From Candidatus Rhodoferax mariagerensis (lineage in GTDB: Bacteria > Pseudomonadota > Gammaproteobacteria > Burkholderiales > Burkholderiaceae_C): a stretch of DNA of 64,000 nucleotides. Numbering within the stretch: the stretch's first letter is position 1; each line of letters begins with the position of its first letter. Positions 15,178 to 23,406 of the stretch are shown piece by piece. The notes under the pieces are model-generated. The model saw nothing but the letters and a program-made list of their open reading frames with translations. It searched no databases and had not been told where the DNA came from. Position numbers and translations under genes: made by a program. The DNA is taken from NCBI GenBank assembly GCA_016719055.1, contig JADKAW010000048.1:28717-92716 (forward strand), in the 5' to 3' direction.

Positions 15178-17835
15178 ATGCATTTTTCTCTTCGCGCCAA
15201 GCTGGTCTTTGGTGCGGTACTCATCCAGAGTGCCGTTCTGGCCTTGATCATCTACAACGCCAACCGCATCGCCCAGGATTTTCTCCAGGATCAGGTCCGT
15301 ATCCGGGTGGAAACCATCCTTCCATTGTTGAACTCGGCGATTTCCGGACCGCTGGCGCAACACGATTACTCCACGCTCGCCGACATTCTTATTGAGATTC
15401 GCCAGGCGCAGGCCATTGACCATATCTATGTCATGGACACCGAGGGGCGTCTTGTCGGCGAGGCAGGTGATCTGAAGAACAATGATCGCCATGAGGCTGA
15501 TGTCGGACTCGAAGACACCAACCAGGATGGGCTTATTGCCAAGGATCAGGCGATCACCATCAATGGCCAGATCGTGGGCAAGCTGCATTACGCCATGTCG
15601 GTTGAATTCCTGCAGGCAGCTCGCGATTCGTTGGCCAGGCAGAACGGACTGATTGCCATTGCCGGCACACTCTTTGCAAGCATCTTGCTGTCTCTGTACA
15701 ACTGGTGGCTGACACGCAACCTGATTCGGCTGCGCTTGGCCGCGCAGCGTATTGGCAAGGGTGAATACGGCACAGAGAGTGGCGTTTCACCTGCCGAACA
15801 TGACGAAATTGCCCAGCTTGCCCAGGCTTTCGATGTCATGAGCCGGCAGATTAAGGACAGCCAAGAAGCCTTGCTGAAAGAAATCGAAGAACGTAAGCAA
15901 ACTGACAAGCTGCTGCGTGAAAACGCCGTTGAACTCGAAAAACACCGTGATCATCTGGCGTCTCTCGTTGCCCAGCGGACGACGGATCTCCTTGCCGCCA
16001 AAGATGCCGCCGAAGCCGCCAACCAGGCGAAGAGCAGTTTCCTCGCCAACATGTCGCACGAGATCCGCACGCCGCTCAATGCCATCCTTGGCCTCACCCA
16101 TATGTTGCGTGGTGAAGCCTCCCCCACGCAAGTCGAGCGGCTAAGCAAGATCGACTCGGCCGGCAAACATCTGCTCTCGATCATCAACGACATCCTGGAT
16201 ATCTCAAAGATCGAGGCTGGCAAACTGCAACTCGAACACAGCGACTTTCACATCTCGGCAGCGCTCGATCATGTTTACTCGCTACTCGCCGAGACCGCGC
16301 GCATCAAGGGGCTGGAGATACGCCTCGACCCGGATAGCGTGCCAGTCTGGCTGCGTGGCGATGTGATGCGCCTGCGCCAGGGACTGCTCAACTACGCCAG
16401 CAACGCCCTCAAGTTTACAGAGCGAGGCCACGTTACCCTTGCTGCCAAACTTTTGGAAGAACAGGGTGACGAACTGCTCATCCGCTTCGAAGTCAGCGAC
16501 ACCGGCAGCGGCATCCCGCCGGAAAAGCTCGCCGTGCTGTTCCAACCCTTCACTCAGGCCGACGTCTCGACCACCCGCAAACATGGCGGCACCGGACTGG
16601 GGCTGGTCATCACCCGCCGCCTGGCCGAACTCATGGGCGGCGAGGCGGGCGCTGAAAGTACGCCGGGACAGGGCAGCACCTTCTGGTTCACGTCCCGCCT
16701 GCAACGCGGGCAGGGGATGCAGCCACGCCCCGAATGCGCCGTGACCGACGCCGAACAGCAGTTGCGCAGCCGATTGCAGCGTGCCCGCTTGCTGCTGGCG
16801 GAGGATAACGCCGTCAATCGTGAGGTGGCGCTTGAACTGCTGCGCGGCGTCGGCCTCGCCGTCGATGTCGCCGAGGACGGCGTCATGGCCCTTGAGCAGG
16901 CACGCCAGCACCGCTACGACCTGGTGCTGATGGATATCCAGATGCCAAACATGGACGGTCTCCAAGCCACCCGCGCCATCCGCGCTCTGTCGGGCTGGCA
17001 AAACATCCCCATCCTCGCCATCACCGCCAACGCCTTCGACGAAGACCGCCTGGCGGCGAAGCTGGCAGGCATGAACGACCACATCGCCAAGCCGGTCGAT
17101 CCGGATCAGCTCTACGCCACGCTGCTCAAGTGGTTGCCGGCTGCAGCGCAAGAAGTCGGCGCTGGCGCAACAGCGACTGAGGCTAGCACAGCCCGACGCG
17201 ATGCACCTCCAGCCGAGCCTGACACCGAGGCAGAGGCCGCGCTGCGAGCACGGCTGGCGGCGATCGTCGATCTCAATCTGGCAGCGGGCCTGCGGCTGGT
17301 GGGTGGCAAGCTGGAAAGCTGCCGTCGTATCCTCATGCTGTTTGCCGACGGCCACGGCGATGATGTGCCTCGCCTCACCCAGCTGATCGGGCAGAACAAT
17401 CTGGTCGCCGCCGAGAAGCTTGCCCATGCGCTCAAAGGCGCCGCGGGCAACGTCGGCGCGCTGCCCATCCATGCGCTCGCCACCACACTGGATGCCGCTC
17501 TCAAGCGCGGCGACCGCCCGGCGGCAGAAGACGCGCTGACTCCGCTGGCCGGGCGCCTGGCCAGACTGATTGAAGCCTTGCAGGCCGCGCTGGCCGAGTC
17601 GGTGCCGCATCAAACCGTAGCGGCCGCGGCCGTACAGACCGCCGAGCAAGGCCAGCTGATCCGGGAATTGCTGGCGCTGCTTGAAGCCGGCGACAGCCGC
17701 GCCCGCCACCTGCTGACCATGCAGCGTGCCGACCTCGAAGCAGCACTGGGCAGCGCTCTCATCTCTGCCGTGGAACACGCCGTTCAGCGTTTCAACTATC
17801 CTCTGGCCATGCGTCTGCTGCAAGAACAATCATGA
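15178..17835 (+). CDS. Hybrid sensor histidine kinase (HAMP-HisKA-HATPase-REC-Hpt)
   Basis: This membrane hybrid kinase has 885 residues from the ATG (a GTG one codon earlier is an alternative). The order is TM1 (about 8-26), a periplasmic domain of about 130 residues, TM2 (about 158-180), HAMP, a coiled coil, HisKA with His294 in MSHEIRTPLNAI, HATPase with ALKFTE, DTGSGI and GGTGLGL, a receiver with Asp586 in LMDIQMPNMDG, and an Hpt domain with His750 in AHALKGAAGN. All phosphorelay residues are present. It overlaps the HD-GYP regulator gene by 4 bp (ATGA), so the likely output is c-di-GMP hydrolysis. The PhnD-like gene upstream suggests a periplasmic ligand input. Confidence 0.93.
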   Translation: MHFSLRAKLVFGAVLIQSAVLALIIYNANRIAQDFLQDQVRIRVETILPLLNSAISGPLAQHDYSTLADILIEIRQAQAIDHIYVMDTEGRLVGEAGDLKNNDRHEADVGLEDTNQDGLIAKDQAITINGQIVGKLHYAMSVEFLQAARDSLARQNGLIAIAGTLFASILLSLYNWWLTRNLIRLRLAAQRIGKGEYGTESGVSPAEHDEIAQLAQAFDVMSRQIKDSQEALLKEIEERKQTDKLLRENAVELEKHRDHLASLVAQRTTDLLAAKDAAEAANQAKSSFLANMSHEIRTPLNAILGLTHMLRGEASPTQVERLSKIDSAGKHLLSIINDILDISKIEAGKLQLEHSDFHISAALDHVYSLLAETARIKGLEIRLDPDSVPVWLRGDVMRLRQGLLNYASNALKFTERGHVTLAAKLLEEQGDELLIRFEVSDTGSGIPPEKLAVLFQPFTQADVSTTRKHGGTGLGLVITRRLAELMGGEAGAESTPGQGSTFWFTSRLQRGQGMQPRPECAVTDAEQQLRSRLQRARLLLAEDNAVNREVALELLRGVGLAVDVAEDGVMALEQARQHRYDLVLMDIQMPNMDGLQATRAIRALSGWQNIPILAITANAFDEDRLAAKLAGMNDHIAKPVDPDQLYATLLKWLPAAAQEVGAGATATEASTARRDAPPAEPDTEAEAALRARLAAIVDLNLAAGLRLVGGKLESCRRILMLFADGHGDDVPRLTQLIGQNNLVAAEKLAHALKGAAGNVGALPIHALATTLDAALKRGDRPAAEDALTPLAGRLARLIEALQAALAESVPHQTVAAAAVQTAEQGQLIRELLALLEAGDSRARHLLTMQRADLEAALGSALISAVEHAVQRFNYPLAMRLLQEQS

Positions 17836-18953
17836 ATTCGCCTGCCACCCTGCTGATTGTGGACGACCAGCCCGAGAATCTCGCCGCGCTGGGCGACCTG
17901 CTTGAACCGCATTACCGAGTGATCGCGGCGACGACGGGCAGGCGTGCCTTGCAACTGGCTGTATCCGAGTCGCCCCCTGACCTGATCCTGCTTGACGTGA
18001 CGATGCCGGAGATGGACGGCTACCAGATGCTAGGGCACCTGCGCGCAGACCCGGCGACGCATGACATTCCGGTGATCTTCGTCACCGGGCGCGATGCCGA
18101 GCTCGACGAGGAACACGGCCTGAAGCTTGGTGCGGCCGACTACATCACCAAACCAATCCGCCCGGCGATCGTGCTTGCCCGCGTGCTGACCCAGCTGGAA
18201 AACAAGCAAGCGCGTGACCTGCTGAAAAATCAGAATACCTGGCTGGCTGCCGAGGTGGAACGGCGCATGCACGACAACGAGCTCAGCCAGGACGCCAGTC
18301 TGCATGCGCTGGCGTCGCTCGCTGAAACGCGCGACAAAGACACCGGTAACCACCTGAGCCGCACCCAGTCTTACGTTGCGCTGCTGGTCGAGGCGCTTGG
18401 GCAACAGCCCGACTACGCTGCACAAATGCCCTGGGGACAGCCCAAGCTGATCGTGCGCGCGGCACCCTTGCACGATATCGGCAAAGTCGGCATTCCCGAC
18501 CACATCCTGAACAAGCCTGGCAAGCTGACGGCCGAGGAATTCTCGATCATGCAGACGCACAGCCGCATGGGCGGGGAGGCGATCGATGTGGCTATCAGCC
18601 GGGTGGTGGAAGCTGACCATTCACCGTTGGCCGGTGACAGGACCGGCTTGTCGTTTCTTGTCGTGGCCAGCATGATTGCCCGCTGGCACCACGAGCGCTG
18701 GGATGGCAAGGGTTATCCGGACGCGCTGGTCGGTGGGGCGATTCCCCTGCCAGCGCGCATCATGGCAGTGGCCGATGTCTACGACGCCCTGATTTCGCCG
18801 CGCATTTACAAACCCGCCCTGCCGCACACGGAAGCGGTGGCGATCATCCGCGCCGGGCGCTGCGCGCAATTCGATCCCGGCCTGGTTGATGTTTTTGAAG
18901 GCTTGCATGAACGGTTTGAGGAAATCGCCCATCGGTTTGGCGACAGTGACTGA
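17832..18953 (+). CDS. Response regulator with HD-GYP c-di-GMP phosphodiesterase domain
   Basis: This cytoplasmic 373-residue RpfG-like regulator has an N-terminal receiver (about 5-120) with phospho-acceptor Asp55 in LILLDVTMPEMDG. It is linked by a coiled coil to an HD-GYP domain (about 160-370) that hydrolyses c-di-GMP. The HD pair is His214-Asp215 in LHDIGKVGIPD, and the GYP motif is Gly294-Tyr295-Pro296 in WDGKGYPD. The metal-binding HHE precedes it, so the enzyme should be active. A short insertion of about 15 residues lies between the MQTHSRMG helix and ARWHHE. The start codon overlaps the stop of the hybrid kinase, which is the obvious phosphodonor. Confidence 0.94.
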   Translation: MNSPATLLIVDDQPENLAALGDLLEPHYRVIAATTGRRALQLAVSESPPDLILLDVTMPEMDGYQMLGHLRADPATHDIPVIFVTGRDAELDEEHGLKLGAADYITKPIRPAIVLARVLTQLENKQARDLLKNQNTWLAAEVERRMHDNELSQDASLHALASLAETRDKDTGNHLSRTQSYVALLVEALGQQPDYAAQMPWGQPKLIVRAAPLHDIGKVGIPDHILNKPGKLTAEEFSIMQTHSRMGGEAIDVAISRVVEADHSPLAGDRTGLSFLVVASMIARWHHERWDGKGYPDALVGGAIPLPARIMAVADVYDALISPRIYKPALPHTEAVAIIRAGRCAQFDPGLVDVFEGLHERFEEIAHRFGDSD

Positions 18954-19148
18954 GGCTCTGCGTGGCCCAGTTGCCCCCTTCAGCGCAGCGCTTTGGCTTG
19001 GTTGCTGGGGCTTTGAGGCCCTTTTCAATTTTAGAAACCGGAAAAATCAAGGACATCCCCTCGGGTCAGTAGACTTTCGCAAAATCGGCAATCCGGCGTC
19101 CGACAGCCTCCTAGAATTCGATGCTGCCGTACTCCAAAAGGAAAACGA

Positions 19149-20312
19149 ATGACCAGGCGCGCCGACATCTATCGATTGTTCAATCCATCCAACCACGAAA
19201 GCGGTGCCAACCGGCTGCGCTTTTTTGAAGTCCTGGTAAACCTTATAGGAATTGTTTCGGTTTCTGCCGGCACGCTCCATGAAATGTCTACATCAGCACG
19301 GTCTCTTGCAGCACTGGTGACCGGCATTGTTGCCTCTTTGTTTTTGGCCGAATACCTTTTGCGCTTGTGGTTTGCGCCAGAGATTCCCCACCCTTCCACG
19401 CTTACCACAGCTCAAGCCCGTTTACGCTGGGCACTGTCGCCCACCGGCGTGATTGATCTTCTGGCGATGATTCCAGCCTTGGCAGTCGCCTCGGGTGAGG
19501 CCCGTCTCGGTGCCGAGTCTGCCTCGGTGTTCGTGCTCTTGTGGGTTCTTAAACTTGCCACCGGTGCACCCGGCGTGGCACTGATTGCGCGCGTCCTTCA
19601 CAACCAGCGCTCTGCCCTGGGGGCAGTCGCTGCGCTTTTTGCTATCGTGCTGTTTTCCTCGGCAACCATTGCACATTGGCTGGAGGCGGAAACCCAGCCC
19701 CAGTTTTTTGGCAGCATTCCATCCTCGTTGTGGTGGGCGGTGGTGACCCTGACCACCACAGGGTACGGTGACGTTGTTCCACAGAGTCCAGTGGGCAGGC
19801 TACTCGGCGGGGTGGTCATGCTTTTCGGTATTTCGGTACTTGCCCTGTTGGCCGGTATTCTGGCCAACGGATTCGCTGATGAGGTGCGCCGGCGAGAATT
19901 TATCCGCATCTGGGACCTGGTTGCCAAAGTCCACTTCTTTTCCAATGTGGGTGCCATCGCGGTCGCAGATATTGTGGGGCAGTTGCGTTCGCGCAGTTTC
20001 TCGGCGGGGCAAACGGTGATCAGCAAGGGAGAAGCGGGTGACGCCATGTACTTTCTGGTCAGCGGCTCGGTCCGAGTGCAGATTGGTGCCCGCACCGAAA
20101 TTCTGCATGAAGGCGCATTTTTTGGTGAAATGGCCCTGCTGGAGCGCAAGCCGCGCTCAGCCGACGTCGTGACGCTCACGCCGTGCACGACCCTGGTGCT
20201 GGACGTTGCGGACTTCTATCGCCTCGCCGGCATGCAACCCGGTCTGATCGCAGCGATCGAGGTAGAGGCAAAACGCCGTCGGGCCAAGGATAACGAGTCA
20301 GGTACCCAGTAA
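19149..20312 (+). CDS. Potassium channel with C-terminal cyclic-nucleotide-binding domain
   Basis: This 387-residue inner-membrane voltage-gated-type ion channel resembles MloK1. A six-helix membrane part covers about residues 25-240. The pore loop carries the K+ selectivity filter Thr-Thr-Gly-Tyr-Gly-Asp (203-208) in TLTTTGYGDVVPQS. A C-lobe with a cyclic-nucleotide-binding domain (about 270-380) contains GDAMYFLVSGSVRV and FGEMALLERKPRSADV. The S4 helix has fewer positive residues than true voltage sensors, so gating by a nucleotide is more likely than gating by voltage. AAGGA precedes the ATG. It stands alone, 195 bp after the HD-GYP gene. Confidence 0.92.
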   Translation: MTRRADIYRLFNPSNHESGANRLRFFEVLVNLIGIVSVSAGTLHEMSTSARSLAALVTGIVASLFLAEYLLRLWFAPEIPHPSTLTTAQARLRWALSPTGVIDLLAMIPALAVASGEARLGAESASVFVLLWVLKLATGAPGVALIARVLHNQRSALGAVAALFAIVLFSSATIAHWLEAETQPQFFGSIPSSLWWAVVTLTTTGYGDVVPQSPVGRLLGGVVMLFGISVLALLAGILANGFADEVRRREFIRIWDLVAKVHFFSNVGAIAVADIVGQLRSRSFSAGQTVISKGEAGDAMYFLVSGSVRVQIGARTEILHEGAFFGEMALLERKPRSADVVTLTPCTTLVLDVADFYRLAGMQPGLIAAIEVEAKRRRAKDNESGTQ

Positions 20313-20332
20313 CCGCTGGCCTGAGGGATGCA

Positions 20333-20478
20333 GAAATTGCAAATGTACCGTTTATGGCGAGTGCTGACGGGATGCAGTGCTAGGCGCAAGACGCGAAGTT
20401 TAGCCAGCTAAACGAGCAGATTGCAACGACGTAATGCGCCCGTCAGTGCCGCCAGAAATGGGACATTTGTGATTTCCC
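20333..20478. repeat. Nested palindromic element A
   Basis: Outer arms of about 38 bp (20333-20371 and 20439-20478) are imperfect inverted repeats; both contain CAAATGT and TGACGGG when read inward. The core holds a perfect inner hairpin GTTTAGC/GCTAAAC (about 20398-20413), flanked by GGCGCAAG and TTGCAAC. The 146-bp block could fold end to end. It resembles element B at 24766-24873 in layout. No coding capacity. Confidence 0.65.
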
Positions 20479-20660
20479 TTAGGTTCAGGCGGTTGGTGTC
20501 TCGCTGCCAAGAGCCTCACAGTCATCAGGGTGCATGGGCTTTGTATGGCGCGATATCTGCTAAAAAATTGGGAAGTTTTTTCAACAGACCCCATGCTTGC
20601 CCAGAAAGGTCACTGCAATGAATGAACCTAATTTCCTCAGTTGATAGAAGTCTCAAAGGG

Positions 20661-20698
20661 CTGAAACCCAGCACTGGTGCGGGTTTCAGGCGGTTTTT
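20661..20698 (+). terminator. Strong intrinsic terminator without an obvious gene
   Basis: CTGAAACCC (20661-20669) pairs perfectly with GGGTTTCAG (20681-20689) and is followed by GCGGTTTTTT. No open reading frame ends nearby on the plus strand: the channel gene stops 350 bp upstream and element A lies between. The stretch 20479-20660 could be a small RNA gene ending here, or the residue of a deleted gene. I see no promoter clear enough to decide. Confidence 0.6.
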
Positions 20699-20802
20699 TG
20701 GTTCTGCGCCGCAGTTCCTAATTGGTCTCACGGATCAACATGAAATCCTCAACCGCAACAATGGTTTAGTAGGTTTTTACGTTTTCAACTGAGGAAAATA
20801 GG

Positions 20803-21407
20803 ATGAATGGCTTTCGACAGCTGTCTTGCTGGTGGTCATACTCGGCTTTTTCCTGCTGCGCGAGGGCAGGCGGGCGTCTGCCGTCGAAAAGTGGATTGTC
20901 CCGCGGGGCTTGAGCCACCGGTTCCCGGTGCCGCCCGAGGGGCCGCAGTCGGCGGCAGATCTGGTGGTGCGCCTGAGTATGCAGGGTGCTCACAGGTGGG
21001 GTTTGGTGCTGGAAGGCACGCACGATGGTGTGCCGGTAACGATTGCCGAGCACGAAAGTTCGACATCCGTGAATTCGGCCGCCGAATGGTTCACCATTGT
21101 CACTTGGCCCATTGAAGGCGCGTCGGGGCGCATCTTCATGCACCGCGGCACTGGATCCCGGGTCCTGGCCAATGGTGCACAAGCCATCGGCAACGCGGTG
21201 CGGGAGCCGCTGTTCAACGCGCCGGGGCTAACTGGTGAGCGTCAAGGCCCGCGTGTCGAGACGCCTGGGGGATGGACTGTGTACGGTGATCCGGGCGTGC
21301 GCGATGACTGGCTCACGCCAGAGAAGATGCGTGAACTCGACGCATGCCAATGCCTATACAAAGTGTTCCATCACGCCATTCGATCACGTCTGGACGTTTG
21401 TGTTCGG
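20803..21407 (+). pseudogene. Broken gene for a small membrane-anchored protein of unknown function
   Basis: The best frame (codons from 20802) encodes a single membrane helix (STAVLLVVILGFFLLREG) and about 165 soluble residues, including ADLVVRLSMQGAHRWGLVLE and WTVYGDPGVRDDWLTPEK. It has no start in frame. The ATG at 20803 with GAGG 8 nt upstream is out of phase. An extra ATGA unit there (ATGAATGAATGG instead of ATGAATGG) would restore it. The frame runs without a stop into the antisense strand of the downstream ABC gene, so the 3' end is probably lost as well. I do not recognise the family. Confidence 0.4.
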
Positions 21408-22157
21408 CTAGAGGGCGATAGGATTAAAAACTGCTTGCAAGTTGCCACCCTGGCCCGAATCCGTATGCAGCCGCCCATCCACCAGCTCCAGCCGCCGGTC
21501 GCAACGCTCGGCCAGATGCGCATCGTGGGTGACCACCAGAAACGTGATGCCACGCTCGGCGTGCAAGCGGCGCAACAGCACAAACACCTCGCTGCTGGCG
21601 GCCTGGTCCAGGTTGCCGGTGGGCTCATCGGCCAGCACCAGCGGTGGGTCGAGCATCACGGCGCGTGCAATCGCAACGCGCTGCTGCATGCCGCCTGACA
21701 GCTCGGCCGGGCGTTTGTTCTCTGCACCGGCCAGCCCCACGTCGGCCAGCAGGTCACGCGCGTGCTGTAACTGCTGCGCGCTGACCTGGCCGTTGATCAT
21801 CATCGCCAGCAGGGTGACGTTTTCCAGCGCTGTAAAGGCCGGCAGCAGGTGGTGGAACTGAAACACAAAACCCAGCGTTTGGCGCCGGCGCAGCGTCAAC
21901 CCTGCATCATCCAGACCGCGCATTTCCTCGCCTTGCAGCAGGTATGAGCCGGTTGTCATAGGCTCCAGCAGCCCCAAGATGTTGAGCAGCGTGCTTTTGC
22001 CTGAGCCAGACGGCCCCATCAGCGCGACAAACTCGCCGTGTGCCAGGGTCAGGTCGATGCCGTGCAACACCTCGGTCTGGCTGGGCAGGCCCAGGTTGTA
22101 GCTTTTGTGGATGTCACGCAGCACTATCAAAGGTGTAGCTGCCTGCGCTTGTTGCAT
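21408..22157 (-). CDS. ABC transporter ATP-binding protein (LolD/MacB type)
   Basis: This is a 249-residue ATPase of the LolD/MacB/FtsE group. It contains Walker A GPSGSGKST, Q-loop FQFHHLLPAFTALENV, signature LSGGMQQRVAIARA, Walker B PLVLADEPTGNLD and the H-loop VVTHD. It should energise the permease and fusion protein encoded just upstream. I use the ATG at 22157. A longer frame reaches 22259 inside the permease gene, and neither start has a good ribosome binding site. The first codons (MQQAQAAT) and the whole 22-bp intergenic gap lie inside a copy of the 40-nt repeat, so the present start was probably supplied or reshaped by that repeat. Confidence 0.93.
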   Translation of the reverse strand: MQQAQAATPLIVLRDIHKSYNLGLPSQTEVLHGIDLTLAHGEFVALMGPSGSGKSTLLNILGLLEPMTTGSYLLQGEEMRGLDDAGLTLRRRQTLGFVFQFHHLLPAFTALENVTLLAMMINGQVSAQQLQHARDLLADVGLAGAENKRPAELSGGMQQRVAIARAVMLDPPLVLADEPTGNLDQAASSEVFVLLRRLHAERGITFLVVTHDAHLAERCDRRLELVDGRLHTDSGQGGNLQAVFNPIAL

Positions 22158-22176
22158 AAGGGGTAGAGGCCTAAAA
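22137..22176 (+). repeat. 40-nt dispersed repeat, copy 5 (spans the ABC ATPase start codon)
   Basis: It begins AGCTGCCTGCGCTTG and contains TAAGG and GTAGAGGCC. It covers positions from inside the first codons of the ATPase gene to just before the stop of the permease gene. It aligns without gaps to the other copies. Confidence 0.85.
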
Positions 22177-22179
22177 AGC

Positions 22180-23406
22180 TTATAAACGGATGGCTTGCGC
22201 CGGGTCCATGGCGGCGGCCCGGCGCGCCGGTGCGATGGCCGCCAGCACGCCGCACACACTGGCGATCACGGCCACGTTGAGCCCCACGCGCCAGGGCAAG
22301 GTGATGTTGAACAGCGGCAAGCCATCCGAGCCTTTCACAAAATGGGTAAAGGCCCAGATCAGTGCCACCGCCAGCAGCAGCCCGAGCACCGAGCCCAGCA
22401 CGCCCACCACCGCGCCCTGCAGCAAAAACACCCGCAAAATTTGCGCCCGTGTGGTACCCATGGCGCGCAGGATGCCGATCTCGCGCCCCTTTTGCACCAC
22501 CGACACCACCAGCACGCTGGCAATGCCCAGCACCACCACCACCATCACCACGCTGCGGATGATGCCGGTGCTGACCGACTGCGCGTTCAGCGCCGACACC
22601 AGTTGCGCGTTGTTCTCTTGCCAGCTCTCGACCTTGTAGGGGTAGCGCGTGCGCAGGTCTTCGGCCAGGGTTTGTGCGGTCCACACGTCAAACAGGGTGA
22701 TGTCCAGATTGGTCGCACCGCCGGGCAGCCCCAGCAGGTTTTGCGCCGCGCGCAGCGGCACGATGACGGTGCGCCGGTTCAGGTCGCGCACGCCCAGGTC
22801 CACCAGCGCGGTGACCCGCACCGATTCGTTGACGGTGCCGGTTTGCACGGTAAAGCGGTCGCCCACGCGCACGCCCAGGTCGGCGGCCAGGTCGCGCCCG
22901 ACAATGCCTTCGCCCGGGGCCAGCCGTGCCACACCGCTGACCACCTTGCCACGCAGGTCAACAATGCGGTCGTAGCGGTCCAGGTCCACGCCCAGCAGGG
23001 CAATCGACTGCTGGGCTTCACCACGCAGCGCCAGACCAGAGCCCGACACCATGGGCGACACCGACGAGACCTCGGGCATGGCTTCGAGCACCGGCACCAG
23101 CATCTGCCAGTTGACCACCGAGCGCAGGCGCTGCGCTCGGGGCTGGGTTTCAAACCAGGTGGTCTCGCCCGGCTGAACGGCGCGGGCCGGTTGCACCACG
23201 TCTTGGGGCGAGCGCAGCGTGATGTGGCCCTGGGCGCCGAGCGTCTTGTTCAGGGTGCTGGCTTGCAGTCCGGCGATGAGTGCCGAGATATAAGCCACCA
23301 CCGCCACGCCGGCCGCCACGCCGACAATGATGAGCAGCGTTTGCATGCGCCCCTCGCGCAAAAAGCGCAGCGCCACCAGCCATTCAAAACCAAGGCTTTT
23401 TCCCAT
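22180..23406 (-). CDS. ABC transporter permease (LolC/MacB/DevC-like)
   Basis: This 408-residue inner-membrane permease has the four-helix FtsX/MacB plan. TM1 lies at about 20-42, followed by a large periplasmic domain (about 45-275) and three C-terminal helices (about 283-305, 335-360 and 375-395). The FtsX-type sequence VVVLGIASVLVVSVVQKGREIGILRAMGTTRAQILRVFL is split here as VLVVSVVQKGREIGILRAMG and the following helix. Its ATG overlaps the stop of the fusion-protein gene (TAATG), so the two are translationally coupled. Such systems move substrates from the periplasm or inner membrane outward (lipoproteins, macrolides, glycolipids). The substrate here is unknown. Confidence 0.92.
   Translation of the reverse strand: MGKSLGFEWLVALRFLREGRMQTLLIIVGVAAGVAVVAYISALIAGLQASTLNKTLGAQGHITLRSPQDVVQPARAVQPGETTWFETQPRAQRLRSVVNWQMLVPVLEAMPEVSSVSPMVSGSGLALRGEAQQSIALLGVDLDRYDRIVDLRGKVVSGVARLAPGEGIVGRDLAADLGVRVGDRFTVQTGTVNESVRVTALVDLGVRDLNRRTVIVPLRAAQNLLGLPGGATNLDITLFDVWTAQTLAEDLRTRYPYKVESWQENNAQLVSALNAQSVSTGIIRSVVMVVVVLGIASVLVVSVVQKGREIGILRAMGTTRAQILRVFLLQGAVVGVLGSVLGLLLAVALIWAFTHFVKGSDGLPLFNITLPWRVGLNVAVIASVCGVLAAIAPARRAAAMDPAQAIRL

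Noticed and set aside
16282..17829. 515-codon minus-strand ORF opposite the hybrid kinase
   Set aside because: Covers the HATPase, receiver and Hpt coding region, whose plus-strand motifs are all intact.
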